Assembly: GCA_019914945.1 (NCBI GenBank)
Contig: CM034105.1
Span: forward strand, 9,238,001 to 9,302,000
DNA length: 64,000 bases
Origin: Typha latifolia
Lineage: Eukaryota > Streptophyta > Magnoliopsida > Poales > Typhaceae
Direction of reading: 5' to 3'
In this document: positions 22,208 to 33,828 of the stretch, piece by piece
How the letters are laid out: each line of letters opens with the position of its first letter
Numbering within the stretch: the first letter of the stretch is position 1
Notes under the pieces: generated by a model
Told to the model about the DNA's origin: nothing
What the model saw: the letters and a program-made list of their open reading frames with translations, nothing else
Database searches by the model: none
Translations under genes and position numbers: made by a program

Positions 22208-22761
22208 TCGACGCTTCATCGCTGGATATGGCAAGATAGCTGCTCCTCTCACTTCTTTGTTAAAAAAGGACCCTTTTAGATAGACGGATGAAACCACTTT
22301 AGCCTTTGAAAAATTGAAAACAGCAATGATGACAACATCCATTTTAGCAATACCGAACTTCACCAAAGAATTCATTGTGAAATGTGATGCGTCGAGTGTT
22401 GGTGTAGGAGTTTTACTAATGCAAGAAGGACGTCTTATTGCCTATCTTAGTAAGGCTTTATCTAAAATTTTTTAGCAATTATTGACTTATGAGAAAGAAA
22501 TGTTGGCAATTCTGGATGCGGTGACAAAGTGGAAGCCTTATTTGATCGGTAGGCGATCATTATCCGAACCGATCAAAGGAGCCTTCCATATTTTATGGGA
22601 CAGCGTATACACACTCCGACACAGCAGTGATGGGTCACAAAATTGCTGGAATATGATTATGAAATCCAATACAACAAGGGAACGAAAAATAGAGCGACGA
22701 ATGCACCATTGCACCAACCCGATACTGCCGAGCTTGCAGCCTATTCATCTCCTATCTTTCT
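22208..22761 (+). pseudogene. A-b RT end and RNase H
   Basis: Continues RT after the B insertion: [40 protein letters not shown], then RNase H with FIVKCDASSVGVGVLLMQEG (catalytic D kept) and YEKEMLAILDAVTKWKPYLI. A frameshift follows in RNase H. The family's DALSRQP sequence reads NAPLHQPDTAELAAYSSP. It is cut by T2 at TTTCT. Confidence 0.8.
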
Positions 22762-25032
22762 TATAACGCCCCTGCCCGGCACGGGCACGTGCATGCACAC
22801 GCGCCGACACGACACGCGCAGCGCATGCGATATGTCGGGTGGGGCCCGTTACGCACAGATAGTCTCCTATGCACATATAATCATGACATCATCAAATAAA
22901 ACTTGCTAACCTATCCATGATCACATAATCCATCACCAAATAAATCATACTATTAACCAAATAAACCTATTAACATATGAATATCCTAATCCACAATAAT
23001 ATACATTAGACCACTACATAATCTAGGAGGATCCACGCAGGCCATAATAAACCATCAAGATACAACTAAAATAACTAATAAAAGAGTATACTATGATTCG
23101 ACCTGTAATATCTAAATCATCGTCTAATACAAAAGAGTACAAATTTCAAATACTGGTACAACTCAATATCTGGTTAAACTATCATCTATACCGTCTCGCA
23201 TCTATAGCTCACCACATCATCGTTCTAAAATATCTTCTTAAGATATCTCAAGTCGCTATCACGTACCACATATTTGAGAGGGTTAAAAAAAGAAATAAAG
23301 AGAGTCACGAGCAAAAGGCTTAGTGAATAGACTTTACCTCGATATAATATCATCATACTAGACCACTATGCACAGCCAACATCCGGTACCCAGTCTCAAA
23401 GCATACTCCGCCACCCGCAAGAGTATCTCAAATATAACCATACCCCGCCACCTACTAGGGTATCAACATCCATCCAGACCGGGCACCCACATAGTTGATA
23501 GAAATCTCGTGAGGATAATTCGCCGCATATGCCCTAGCGAACGGCATGTGTCCGAATGTCTGCTGCGCACAGAGACTAACGACCTCAGATGTAAGGCCAA
23601 CAGGATTAAGATTATGTCGAGCGATCAATCATCTCTAGGCACGCCCTAACCCTCGCGCCCACTCGGGTATTCTCACACTTTCTATTAACTATCCTATCAA
23701 TCACATTTCATGTTTTCCTTCTAAATGACAGATCATATGCATATATTCAGTACGATAATAAGTCAATGCACAACAGGAATTTAGGTGGAATAGGAATTAA
23801 GAGAAAATGATGCAATGTAGTCTCTAACTATATCGTTAATACATGCATACTCATGCTAATCTATTACATACATACTCATGCTACAGATCAACTCGGTATA
23901 CAATCATAACAGTAGAATCATCTTCAATCATCTCTATATATATCACCAATGTACTCATAATCCAATGCATGATAAAATATGCTCGACTGTAATCATCTCT
24001 AGATAAAATTAAATAATCATGTTGGAGGCCAAAATATGCATGTACATAATATATAATCTAATCTAATTTGAGAAAGGCATCTAGGGGATAAGACTACTCA
24101 CCGTCTGATCAGAAGACACAAACCACGCATCTCTCACGTCCATTAGTTAACCGAGTGACACTCATCGCTAGCAAAGTCCACGTGGTCTCAAATAAAGGGT
24201 TCGGGATCTGAAAATATTTAAGTAATATGATGTTAACCGTTTATCTAATTAGAATTAATTTAATTAGAAAATAAAGGTTTACTAAGTTTACAATCACTTC
24301 TCTTTATTTTTGATTACATAACTAGGTCTATATTATAGATACGATTCAAATACTATAATTATATTATTATCATAAAATGTTAGTTATAACATAAGGAGAA
24401 GAGGTCTATTTCCTTTTATATGAGTGTATTTCTAAATATATAATTATAAAATAAAATAAAATAAAAGGCTAAATAACTATAAGTATAGACAAGGTTTAAT
24501 TCTAATTAATTTTATAATTCATACACTATCTTGATTAATTAGGGACAATGCAGATTTTACTCGATAAAATAATAAATAAATAACTAAATAAGCTTAGTAT
24601 TTTATTTGTTGCAGAATAATCATAAAATTAATAGAAATACTTAAAATATATATATGATGAAGGTATTAGAATATAAATCTAATAATTATAATTTACAAAT
24701 CTATATATTAATCTAATAGATATATAAATAAATAAATAAATATAAGTATTACCTATATTTATACCTAATTAATCATTAATTATAAAAATTAGCATTAATA
24801 AAATTATATTGAAGAATATATAATATTATTAAAATAGTTAATGTCTAAATACTCTATTTGCATTAATTAAGAAGAAAAATACCTAAATAAATAACATAAA
24901 TAAAATAATTAATTAATAAATAAATTAACTCTGCCATCAATCTTTGGGCTCGGCCCAAAGATCGCTGCTACGATCTTTGGGCCAAGCCCAGCATTGTGCA
25001 GAAAGAAGGAGGAGCTGAGGAAGAAGGAGAAA

Positions 25033-25068
<36 letters not shown>

Positions 25069-25187
25069 AGAAGAAGAAGAAGAAGAAGAAGAAGAGAAGA
25101 AAGAGAGAAGGTGAGGGAGGAGGTTGCAGACTCGGCTCCGACGCGCCCGAGCTCAGGTAAAAGAGAGAGAAAGAGAGAGAGGGAAGA

Positions 25188-25221
<34 letters not shown>

Positions 25222-25506
25222 CTTCTCACCGGTGGTGGTGGCTTCGGGAAGGTGGCGGCAGGCTGACATCGGCAACGAGGAGAAGAGAGTGGAGAGAGAT
25301 CGAGAGAGAGATAGATAGAGAGAGGGAAGGCGGTGGGGGGTCTTGGCGGTGGCTGCGGTGGCGCTGGGGCCCATCGCGGCCAGTTGGCCGCAGCCGGTTA
25401 GCTGCGGCGATGCGAGGGGGTGCGTGGCACCCTCTCCCCATGCTGCCCCACTACATGGGCACGAGGCCGGCCATAATGATTTTTTTTTAAAGGTTGGGTT
25501 GTTATA
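22762..25506. mobile_element. Long solo LTR T2 (2.7 kb)
   Basis: Starts TATAACGCCCCTGCCCGGCA and ends GGTTGGGTTGTTATA, each end one base off TGTAAC/GTTACA. Flanking target copies TTTCT (22757-22761) and TTTCC (25507-25511) split the A-b linker before FLDEL. Same orientation as T3, opposite to T1. It contains GAAA/GAA/GA microsatellites at 25028-25220 and a hairpin at 24940-24962 (ATCTTTGGGC-TCG-GCCCAAAGAT). No internal coding region. Confidence 0.83.
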
Positions 25507-25968
25507 TTTCCCTTCCTTGACGAGCTGAAGTATGCATGTACATCTGACCGAGATGTTTTGAGATTGTTGTAAGAGGTCTTATAGAAGGTGTCGGATGATC
25601 CAAAGCGCCATCTAGAGTTGGAGAATCAGGGTGATTTACTACTGGACCGCGGATGCATTCGGGTGTTGGAGCATATTAGCCCGGTTGCATATCGTTTGGA
25701 GCTACCGAAGGGGTTGAGAGTGCATCCTGTCTTCCATGTTTCATTGCCGTGGGAGCGCATTGGAGATCATGATATCGTTGGATCAGTTCTACCGGAGCCA
25801 TTGGAGGAGATAGAGATTGTAGAGCTAATTCGTGTACTTGCTAGGCAACGACGACGATCTGGTATTGGAGATGGAGATTCTAGTTGACTGGCTTAGCAAG
25901 CCATTTGATGAGGCGACATGGGAGTTGGAGATTGACATTTTCGAGCGTTTCCCTGATTTTTCACCTTG
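25507..25968 (+). pseudogene. A-b pre-integrase linker joined to chromodomain
   Basis: Reads FPFLDELKYACTSDRDVLRL, then ENQGDLLLDRGCIR and immediately VLEHISPVAYRLELPKGLRV, HPVFHVSLPWERIGDHDIVG and a chromodomain-like end (ILVDWLSKPFDEATWELEID, FERFPDFS, after a frameshift near 25850). The integrase catalytic core that should follow GCIR is absent, with the same breakpoint as A-c at 8100. The polypurine tract AAGGTGGGGGAAGCATGG follows at 25974. Confidence 0.8.
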
Positions 25969-25996
25969 AGGGCAAGGTGGGGGAAGCATGGTGGAT

Positions 25997-26753
25997 TGAT
26001 ACGAATCAGATGAAATTTGATCAAATCAAAAAGATATTAGGCTCAATGGATTGAGTCTAATTATCTTATTTGGTTATTTGGTTTAGTTAGAGTCTTAGTT
26101 AGTTAGGATTTTATTTAATTAGTTAAATCCAGCTCTGCACAGTTTTGAAAAAATATTCATAGAATATTCTACACATATCCAAATAATATCAAACTAGTTG
26201 GATAAGGTCTCCAACCTCCTGATCTACAACTTTTATATTCATGATTTCTCAATATCCGGAATCTATCTGTGACAAAATGAAAGATTAATCCGAGAGGTAA
26301 TCGGAGAAGATAAGGAATACTGGTTTAGTTGGTTTGTTAGGGTTTCATATTGTTTTAGGACTTGTTGGCTAGCCTCTATAAATATGTGGATAGCAGCCAA
26401 CTTCATTATGGAATTGGATTATTGATTTTTTGTCTCCTAACTTCTCTTTATACTTCTCCCTCCTCCCTCTTCACCATCCTTCCACCTCTACCGTTGGCAA
26501 GGTTTCTCCTAACTTCTAATCTTCCTCGACTGTCGAGTTACCTCTCTTCTTTGGGATCTCGAGCACTTTGTTCCCTTCGTCTACTTCCCTTAATCACTTC
26601 CACAATCCACCCTTATCTCCATATCCATCCATAACCCTAACATCCACTCCACCCGTCACCACCACCATCACCCACGTTATTCCGTGTTTTTGTCCTAGTT
26701 GTAGTTCGAATTTGCGAAGGGCATAAATACGAAAGTTGTAGATCAGGAAGTTA
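25997..26753 (+). mobile_element. A-b 3' LTR, 3' end deleted
   Basis: Begins TGATACGAATCAGATGAAAT right after the polypurine tract and follows the 5' LTR (5268-6184) through GTAGATCAGGAAGTTA at 26753. The last ~150 bp and the right target copy are missing. Sequence passes directly into family-A gag, which I take to be the outer element A-a. The deletion thus removed the LTR end plus part of A-a gag. Confidence 0.78.
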
Positions 26754-27600
26754 GGCCATGAGGATGGAGCAAAAGCATAAGGCTCTCAAGATGGTCGAAA
26801 AAATAAGTTGGGACAACCGAGATGGGCAGTTTGTGCCTAGAACGCCGGCTAAAAATTCTATGGGTTCAAAAATAGTGGCTATGAGCACTAGACCATAACC
26901 ACTTTTGAGACCTTCTTTTGATGTTAGAGGAGGCACAAGACCCCTCATTCGAACTCTTCACACCTGCCCAGGTGGAGGAGCGAAGAGCGAAGGGCTTTTT
27001 CTTTTGAGGCGATGAACGTTTCACCCCCGGTTATCGATGTCCCAAACTGATTGGGAGTGTGATGCTCATCGACGGTCTCGAAGAGAATGATGAAGTTGTT
27101 GATGATGGTGAGTGTCTAAAGGAAGTCCATGAGGAGGCCGTTGAGGAGGGTCCGGTGGCAGAAATCCAAGTTGAAATATCGATGCATGCATATTCAAGTA
27201 CTTATGTGCCGAGGATGTTACAGGTAGACGGACTCGTTAGAATGCATTGTGCGCACATCCTCATCGATTCTAGGAGTACACACAACTTTCTAAACGAGAG
27301 GTTAGTGAGGAGATTGGGTTTGGATGCTGAACTGACCACGTGGTTTGACGTTGTTATTGGAGAAGACACGAAGCTTAAGGCGGAAAGCTTGTGTCGTCGG
27401 GTCGGTATACGGGTGCAAGGACACGACATCATTGTGGACTTATATCCATTGGCGTTGCGAGGAGCAAACATTGTCCTAGGCACTCAGTGGTTACAAAGCT
27501 TGAGACCCATCACTTTTGATTTTCAGAGCATGTGGATGAAATTTAAGCAAGGAAACAAAGACGTGCGGTGCAGCTTGGTAGCATTCGATCTCTGCTGATT
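26754..27600 (+). pseudogene. A-a gag C-terminus and protease
   Basis: Gag resumes at AMRMEQKHKALKMVEKISWD, through RTPAKNSMGSK, to a decayed zinc knuckle. Frame 27059-27598 is open for 179 codons: LIDGLEENDEVVDDGECLKE, EIQVEISMHAYSSTYVPRML, the protease motif ILIDSRSTHNFLNERL, and LALRGANIVLGTQWLQSLRP. The catalytic D-S-G has become D-S-R, so protease would be inactive. Confidence 0.75.
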
Positions 27601-29030
27601 CCTATGATGCAGCCTATGGTGGGGCTGCCATGTGCGAGTGAGCCTCAAACCTAGATACTACCATTGAGTTATCTAATTTATTAAACAAATTTGCTGGACT
27701 GTTTGAGGAACCAAATAAGTTGCCATGAAGGAGAACGGGGGACCACTGAATAGAGATTGTGCCCGAGGCTGTACCGGCGAATGTGAGGCCATATCGATAT
27801 CGACATGTGCAGAAGGAAGTTATATCAAATATGGTAGCCGAGATGTTGGAGCAAAGCCTCATTCAATCAAGTCATAGCTCATACTCATCGCCCGTGCTAT
27901 TGGTGCGAAAAAAGGATGAGACATAGCGTTTTTGTGTCGACTATCGGGCACTAAACGCTATTACTATAAAGGACTGGTATTCTATTTCGGTTATCGAGGA
28001 GTTGTTGGACGAGCTTGTAGGAGCAACTATATTTAGTAAGCTTGACTTGAGGGCTGAGTATCATCAGACTATATTTACGAGTTCCGAATGATGCCTTTTG
28101 GTCTCACCAATGCTCTAGCAACCTTTTAAGGCCTCATGAATGATATATTTCGGCCTCTATTGCAAAGGTATGTCTTGGTATTTTTTGACAACATTTTGGT
28201 GTATAGTAGGACTGAATTGGAGCATTGGCGGCATTTGGAGGATGTGCTGAATTTGTTGAGGCAAAATCAATTGAAGATCAAGAAGTCCAAGTGCCTATGA
28301 GGAGTACCACAAGTGGAGTATTTAGGCCACATCATTTCAGCGGATGGAATAGCGGCGGATCCTCAAAAGGTTGCATGTATGACCGCTTTGCCTATTTCTA
28401 CTACTACCATAGGATTGAGAGGATTTTTGGGGCTGATCGGATATTATCGACGCTTCATCATCGGATATGGCAATATCGCTGCTCCTCTCACTTCAATGTT
28501 GAAAAAAGACTCTTCTAGATAGACGGATTAAGCCACTTCAGTTTTTAAAAAACTAAAAACAGCAATGATGACAACACCTATTTTAGCGCTATCAGACTTC
28601 ACCAAAGAGTTCATTATAGAATGTGATGTGTTAGGTGTTGGCATAGGAGTTGTACTAATGCAAGGAGGACATCCCATTGCCTATCTTAGCAAGGCTTTAT
28701 GACAAAAATCTCAACAATTATCAACTTACCAGAGAGAGATGTTGGCAATTCTACATACGGTGACAAAGTGGGACAGCGTATACACACTCCGACATAGCAA
28801 AGATGGGTCACAAAAATACTGGGGTATGATTATAAAATTCAATACAAGAAAGGAACGGAAAATAGAGCGACGGATGCACTATCGCGCCAACCCGATACCA
28901 CCGAGCTTGCAGCCTATTCTTCTCCTACCTTTCTCTTCCTTGACGAGTTGAGGTATGCATGTATATCTGACCCAGATATTTTAAGATTGTTGTAGGAGTG
29001 ATGGATGATCTAGAGCATCATCCAGAGTTG
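27601..29030 (+). pseudogene. A-a reverse transcriptase and RNase H
   Basis: RT motifs in order: [46 protein letters not shown], then a small deletion, [13 protein letters not shown], and an active site reading FFDNILVYS (second catalytic D is N, about 28183-28206). Then [20 protein letters not shown] and [20 protein letters not shown]. RNase H has FIIECDVLGVGIGVVLMQGG and REMLAILHTVTKW, with an internal deletion of the central part, then DYKIQYKKGTENRATDALSR-like sequence. Stops and frame changes are frequent. Confidence 0.78.
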
Positions 29031-29350
29031 GAGAATTGAGGCGGTTTGCTGCTAGACGGCAAGATGCATTCGGTGTCTGCAGATGATGGATTGCGGCAAA
29101 AATTATTAGAGCACTTCCACCAAACTCCAGAGGCTTGTTATAAGGGTGGCTTGAGGACTTATAGGAGGATATCATAGAGTTGCACGTGACCAGGATTGAG
29201 GCAGGATTTGAAGAGTTTTGTTCGTGCTTGCGAAATCTGTTAAAGGGCTAAGGCAACCACATTGAAACCGGCCGAATTACTACAACCTTTACCTATACCG
29301 GACCGTGTTTGGGAAGACATTTCTATGTATTTCATAGAGGGTCTTCCACC
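29031..29350 (+). pseudogene. A-a integrase N-terminus
   Basis: Reads HSVSADDGLRQKLLEHFHQT then PEACYKGGLRTYRRIS, and FVRACEIC with [20 protein letters not shown], which is the HHCC zinc-binding part plus the first beta strand of the DDE core. It stops at FIEGLPP, after which non-element sequence begins. This copy shows that the family once encoded integrase, unlike A-b and A-c. Confidence 0.75.
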
Positions 29351-30230
29351 TGATTAGACCAACTCATCGGGAAATATTCAAGAGTGTGAATTTTCATCAT
29401 TTGATTCAATTTCCATATATTGATGGCAAAACACCATTGGTAGAACAATTGATTTATCTTTGGTCAAATAAGATAGGACATTTTAGTTGGGTGAATGAGC
29501 TCTCAACTTGAATGCCTCTGATGTAGCTATGATTTTAGAAATCAAATTGGATGAACCAACTGAACTAGCTTCATGGGTTAGGCATCATGTGTCGGATGAC
29601 AAAAGGCTAGATCAATTGATTTTTCATTAGTTACCTTGTAAAGTTACCCCTAGAGATGAAAAGGAGGACGTGGAAGATTTTGTTAGATTTTTCCTCCTCC
29701 GTTTATTTAGTATTTTGTTATTTTAGTGCAGCAACTATTATTTCTCACATAATCTGATAAATTACATATTAAATATTGAGAAGATTGGGATGTATTTATG
29801 GACAAAGATAATCCACAAACACCAAATAAGTTTCATGATTGAAGTTGCAACCTGTATAGAAAAAATGAACAGAAGAACAAAAAAGGTCTAGTTTGCTATA
29901 TCAATAGGGCAACTATTGTTTTATCAATATGATTTTATGAGCAGACTTTGGCCTTGGATAGAGATACACTGCCAGTGACATTTTCTAGACTTTTCTAATG
30001 GATATCAATAATTATCCAACGAAGTAGCACATTTTCTAGTTTGCTACATCAATAGGGTAACTATTGTTTTATCAATATGATTTTATGAGCAGACTTTGGC
30101 CTTGGATAGAGATACACCGCTAGTGACATTTTCTAGACTTTTCTAATGGATATCAATAATTATCCAATGAAGTAGCGCATATAAGAAGACCACACCAAAA
30201 TTAGTAGTGATACGATAATTTTATGGCATC
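29351..30230. pseudogene. Remnant of an older element, possible DUF1985/plant-mobile-domain-like fragment
   Basis: At 29508-29630 one frame reads LNASDVAMILEIKLDEPTEL followed by ASWVRHHVSDDKRLDQLIFH and a stop. The L-N-x-x-D-V-A-x-I-L-x-I pattern resembles the domain that precedes Ulp1-type peptidases in many plant transposons. This is weak by itself; the Ulp1-like end at 37533 supports it. The rest is AT-rich with no other recognisable coding. Confidence 0.35.
29888..30180. repeat. 148-bp tandem duplication
   Basis: CTAGTTTGCTA...ATCCAACGAAGTAGCAC at 29888-30035 is repeated from 30036 to about 30180 with a handful of substitutions. It lies in the non-LTR host sequence. Confidence 0.9.
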
Positions 30231-31151
30231 TGTTAGGTTTTTATTTGTTGGCAATTGTGTACAAAATATTCTAAGTGTATTTTTTCATGTATATGAGCTT
30301 TACACAAGTCTAGAATATCTCTGATCTGAAGAATTGCAAGATTATTGGAGAAAAGCCGTCGAGTTCACACCGCGTTCACAAACGCGTTCGAACGCGGGTA
30401 CTGCGTTCACACAAACAGAGAGCCGCGTTCACAAACGCGTTCGAACGCGGGTACTGCATTCACACAGACCGAGAGCTGCGTTCACAAACGCGTTCGAACG
30501 CAACCTGAAGAATTCAAGTTGTCGCGTTCGAACGCACTCGGGCCCGTTTGAACGCACCTGAGTTCAAGTCATGCCGTTCGAACGCACCCGGGCCGTGTTC
30601 GAACGCACCACGAAGTTTGATAAAATTGGACTTTCGTGAGTACAGATAAGACTTGGATTTGACTCTATCTTGGAGATCATATATAAGGATTGTGATGCCC
30701 TATCTTGAGGGTGGTTGAAGAAGCATTATTAAAGGAGACTTCTTGTGGCTACATCGGTTCTTCAATTATCAAGATTCCACTCATCTACAAAACTTAATCT
30801 TTCGTCTTAAGGGTTATCTAGACGAAAGATCAATCTCGAGGGCTACTGAGATTGGACTTCAATCACAAGAAGTAGTGAATCGTGGGTTCTAGCGATCAAG
30901 ACTGAGAGGAACAAAGTCGTTTGGATCGACGGGTTGTTTTGTGAGTCAGTCTTGTAACTGCTACTATCATAGTGATTGGTTTTGATCCGAGTTTGGATCC
31001 GTGGTTTTTTTTCGTTTGGATTTTTCCACGTTAAAATCTTGGCGTTCATCTCTGCTTTCGTTCTTAATATTTCTACGAACTTTTACTTAAGCGAACGAGT
31101 GATATCATTACCTAGTATTTAGATACATACTTGTGTCTATGGATTTTTTCA
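30231..31151 (+). mobile_element. Solo LTR of copia family C
   Basis: TGTTAGG...GGATTTTTTCA, 921 bp, flanked by a perfect duplication GCATC (30226-30230 and 31152-31156). The same LTR occurs in minus orientation at 57706-58627 (922 bp). It has the TTCGAA array at 30365-30605, a TATATAAGG promoter-like box near 30690, and a terminal segment that in complete copies precedes the primer-binding site. No internal region. Confidence 0.92.
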
Positions 31152-31156
31152 GCATC

Positions 31157-31907
31157 TATTTAGTTTCTTTAAATTATTTTGATACAACACATCTCTTGAA
31201 ACTAATTCTTTTTCAACAAGTATTGTCCTTTATTCCACTTTATGCACCTGACAGCTTAATGTTGGGCGATGTACCTCTTACACACCAACACCATACCCAA
31301 GATATCATTATTGATCTGAACCATTTCAACTTGGCAAGAAGAATGAGGTATGTTTGTAGTCAAATTACTATAAATTTTTTTAATTCTCTTCTTAAGTTTT
31401 TGGTATTATAATTCTAACTAGTGGCTGACATCTTTTTATTTGCAAGATGAACACCTTAAACTTAGAGTTGAAATAAAAAGAAAATTAATAGAAAGACAAT
31501 TGAAAATGGAACAACTTCTCATAGACAAAATGAACAAGATGGAAGAAACACAAATGAATATGGAAAATCTTGAAAGATGTCCAGAAAAATGTTCATAGCC
31601 TAGTTCAAGGTGTTAGGCTAAAGTCCGTGGTTACCAGAGGCATGATATATAATAAAAAAAGTTTTCTTATTAATAGTGCTCTATCCACAACCAACGTTAC
31701 CTATATTGGACCAAAAAGGTAAAATTAGAGGACACTACTATAAAGAAGGAAAAAGAGGAGAAAGTTAGAGAGAAGGAAAAATGGGAGAAGAGGGAAGAGA
31801 AGAAAAAAGGGGGAAGGGGAAGAGAAGAAGAAAGAGAGAAGGGGGGAGAGAAGAAGAAAGAGGAGGAGATTAGAAAAAAGAGGAGGGGAAGAAGGAAAAA
31901 GAGGAGA
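31157..31907 (+). pseudogene. Old element fragment: coiled-coil exon and lysine/glutamate-rich tract
   Basis: At 31446-31598 an open stretch reads DEHLKLRVEIKRKLIERQLK then MEQLLIDKMNKMEETQMNME, predicted coiled coil, preceded by an AG and ending in TAG. Downstream, 31735-31907 is almost pure purine (A/G) and would encode K/E/R/G-rich peptide in every forward frame. The flanks of the solo LTRs at 31908-33647 interrupt it. I take it as part of the same broken Ulp1-type element. Confidence 0.35.
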
Positions 31908-32768
31908 TATAAGCTCTGATACCAAATGATAGGCTCTGATATCAAACTGATAGGATTTGAAACTAAAAGATCGGCTACGGAACAATTCTTTAAGATCTGA
32001 ATTTATTGCAAGAAGCAGTCCGGGCAACTGTGAGAAAATATTCGTCAGATATTCTACGGTAGTCAGAAAATTACGAAATCAATTGGGTTGGATCCGTAAC
32101 TTCGTAGATTCGAATTGTAGCAGGAACAAAACTACAGAATAATGTGGGTGATGGTGGTGGTGATGGGTGAAGTGGATGTTAGGGTTATGGATGGGTATGG
32201 AGATGAGGGTGGATTGTGGAAGTGATTAAGGGAAGTAGACGAAGTGAACAAAGTGGTCAAGATCCCAAAGAAGAGGGGTGACTCGATAGTCGAGGGAGAT
32301 TAGAAGCAAGGAGAAATTTTGACAATGGTAGATGTGGAAGGATGGTGAAGAGGGGGAAGGGAGGAGTCTAGAGAGAAGATAGGAGGCAAGAAATCAAGAA
32401 TCCAATAACATTATGAAGTTAGTTGCCATCCACATATTTATAGAGGCTAGCCAACAAGTCCAAAAATAATATGAAACCCTAATTCTAGAGGATTTTCGTT
32501 GATCGCATTCAAACGCGCCCGATCGCGTTCGAATGCACTCAAAAAGCTCCTTATCTAGATTTGCGAATGTGAGACAGGCGTTCAAACGCGAGCGTTCACA
32601 AAGCGTTTACAAGGCATTCGAACGCGGTCATTCATAAGGCGTTCACAAGATGTTCACAAGGGCATTTGAACGCGACTCCACCTATGTTCGAACGCGATCT
32701 ACAAGAATTTTATTTTAATAAAAATAAACACCTATTGCAATAAGAAAAGATCCTAACTAAGTGTATTA
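31908..32768 (-). mobile_element. Solo LTR, gypsy family A with TTCGAA array
   Basis: Perfect target duplication GGAGA (31903-31907 and 32769-32773). Read on the minus strand it starts TAATACACTTAGTTAGGA and ends TATCAGAGCTTATA, so its termini are TA...TA rather than TG...CA. Two primer-site-like motifs lie inside its 3' end (31914-31940). The TTCGAA array is at 32500-32700. It confirms that these motifs belong to the LTR, since no internal region is present. Confidence 0.87.
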
Positions 32769-32808
32769 GGAGAAGAGAAGAAAAAAACGGAGGGGGGAAG
32801 AGAGAATT

Positions 32809-33647
32809 TGATAGGATCAGAACGTCCTCTACAATATCTGGATCGGTTGTAGGAAAGCAGTCCACGCAACCGAGGGAAAATATTTACCAGATATTCTTCT
32901 ATAGTCAAAAAATTATAAAATTAAGGGTGGTTAATACGTAACTTCTTGGTCTACATTTTTTATATTTACACCCTTTACAGATTTGAAATGCAACTAGGAT
33001 GAAAATACGCAAGAGTGGGGGTGATGGTGGTAGTGACAGGTGGAGGTGATGATAAGGTTAGGGATGATAGTGAAGATGAGGGTGGATGGTTTATGGAGTT
33101 TACGGGATAAGGATAAAAAGGGAGAAGTGGCCGAGATCTCAAGGAGGAAGGAGGACTCGACAAACAAGAGAGGTTAGAAGAATACCAACGTCGAGATGGT
33201 GCACAGCTAGGGCTTGAAGGAAGGAGAAGGGAGATTAGGATAGAAAGGATAGAAGGAGATAGAAATCAAGATTCATTCATCATAATATTTTTAGTTGCCA
33301 TCCACACCTTAAGAGGCTAACCAAATAAGCCAAAAATAATAATTATTAACCCTAGAAATAGTGGATTCTCGTCGATCGCGTTCGAACAGGGTTGACTACA
33401 TTTGAATGCACAAACTACGTTCTTTGTCGATGCAAACGTATACAGGCATTCGCACGCAGGTGTTCGAACGGGGCCGAGTGTGTTCGAATGCACAATTTGC
33501 GTTCTCTATCAATGTGAACGCCTACAGGCGTTCACAAGGGCGTTCGAATGTGCGCCCTCCTGCGTTCAAACGCGACATACAGAAACCTTATTCTTTTCTA
33601 AAATAAATAACTAGTATAATAAGAAAAGACTCCAGCAAGGTGTATCA
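32809..33647 (-). mobile_element. Second solo LTR, diverged family-A type
   Basis: Minus-strand reading TGATACACCTTGCTGGAGTC...GATCCTATCA, flanked by GAATT (32804-32808) and AAATT (33648-33652), one mismatch. It follows the family-A LTR in outline (CCACCACCATCACC block, GCCAACTAAA, TTCGAA array at 33378-33580) but is more diverged and has no extra primer-site copies. Confidence 0.78.
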
Positions 33648-33828
33648 AAATTTATGGAGGTGGATATGACACGGGTGAGTGACTCTCTCCATCACCTATG
33701 AAGTCAGCAATTAAAAAGTTTTACATTCACTCAAAGAAATTACGTTAAACCAAAGGAGAACAAAATACTTGGAAAAAAATCTATTAGAGGGAGAAGAGTA
33801 TGAAATTATTTTCATTTACCAGGCGTTC

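Noticed and set aside
24909..25441. Several overlapping 70-106-codon frames
   Set aside because: Same cause: GAAA, GAA and GA repeats in LTR T2.
26754..29350. A separate seventh gypsy element
   Set aside because: The segment carries exactly the domains missing from A-a and sits at the right end of A-b, so a resumed A-a is simpler. An independent element is not excluded.
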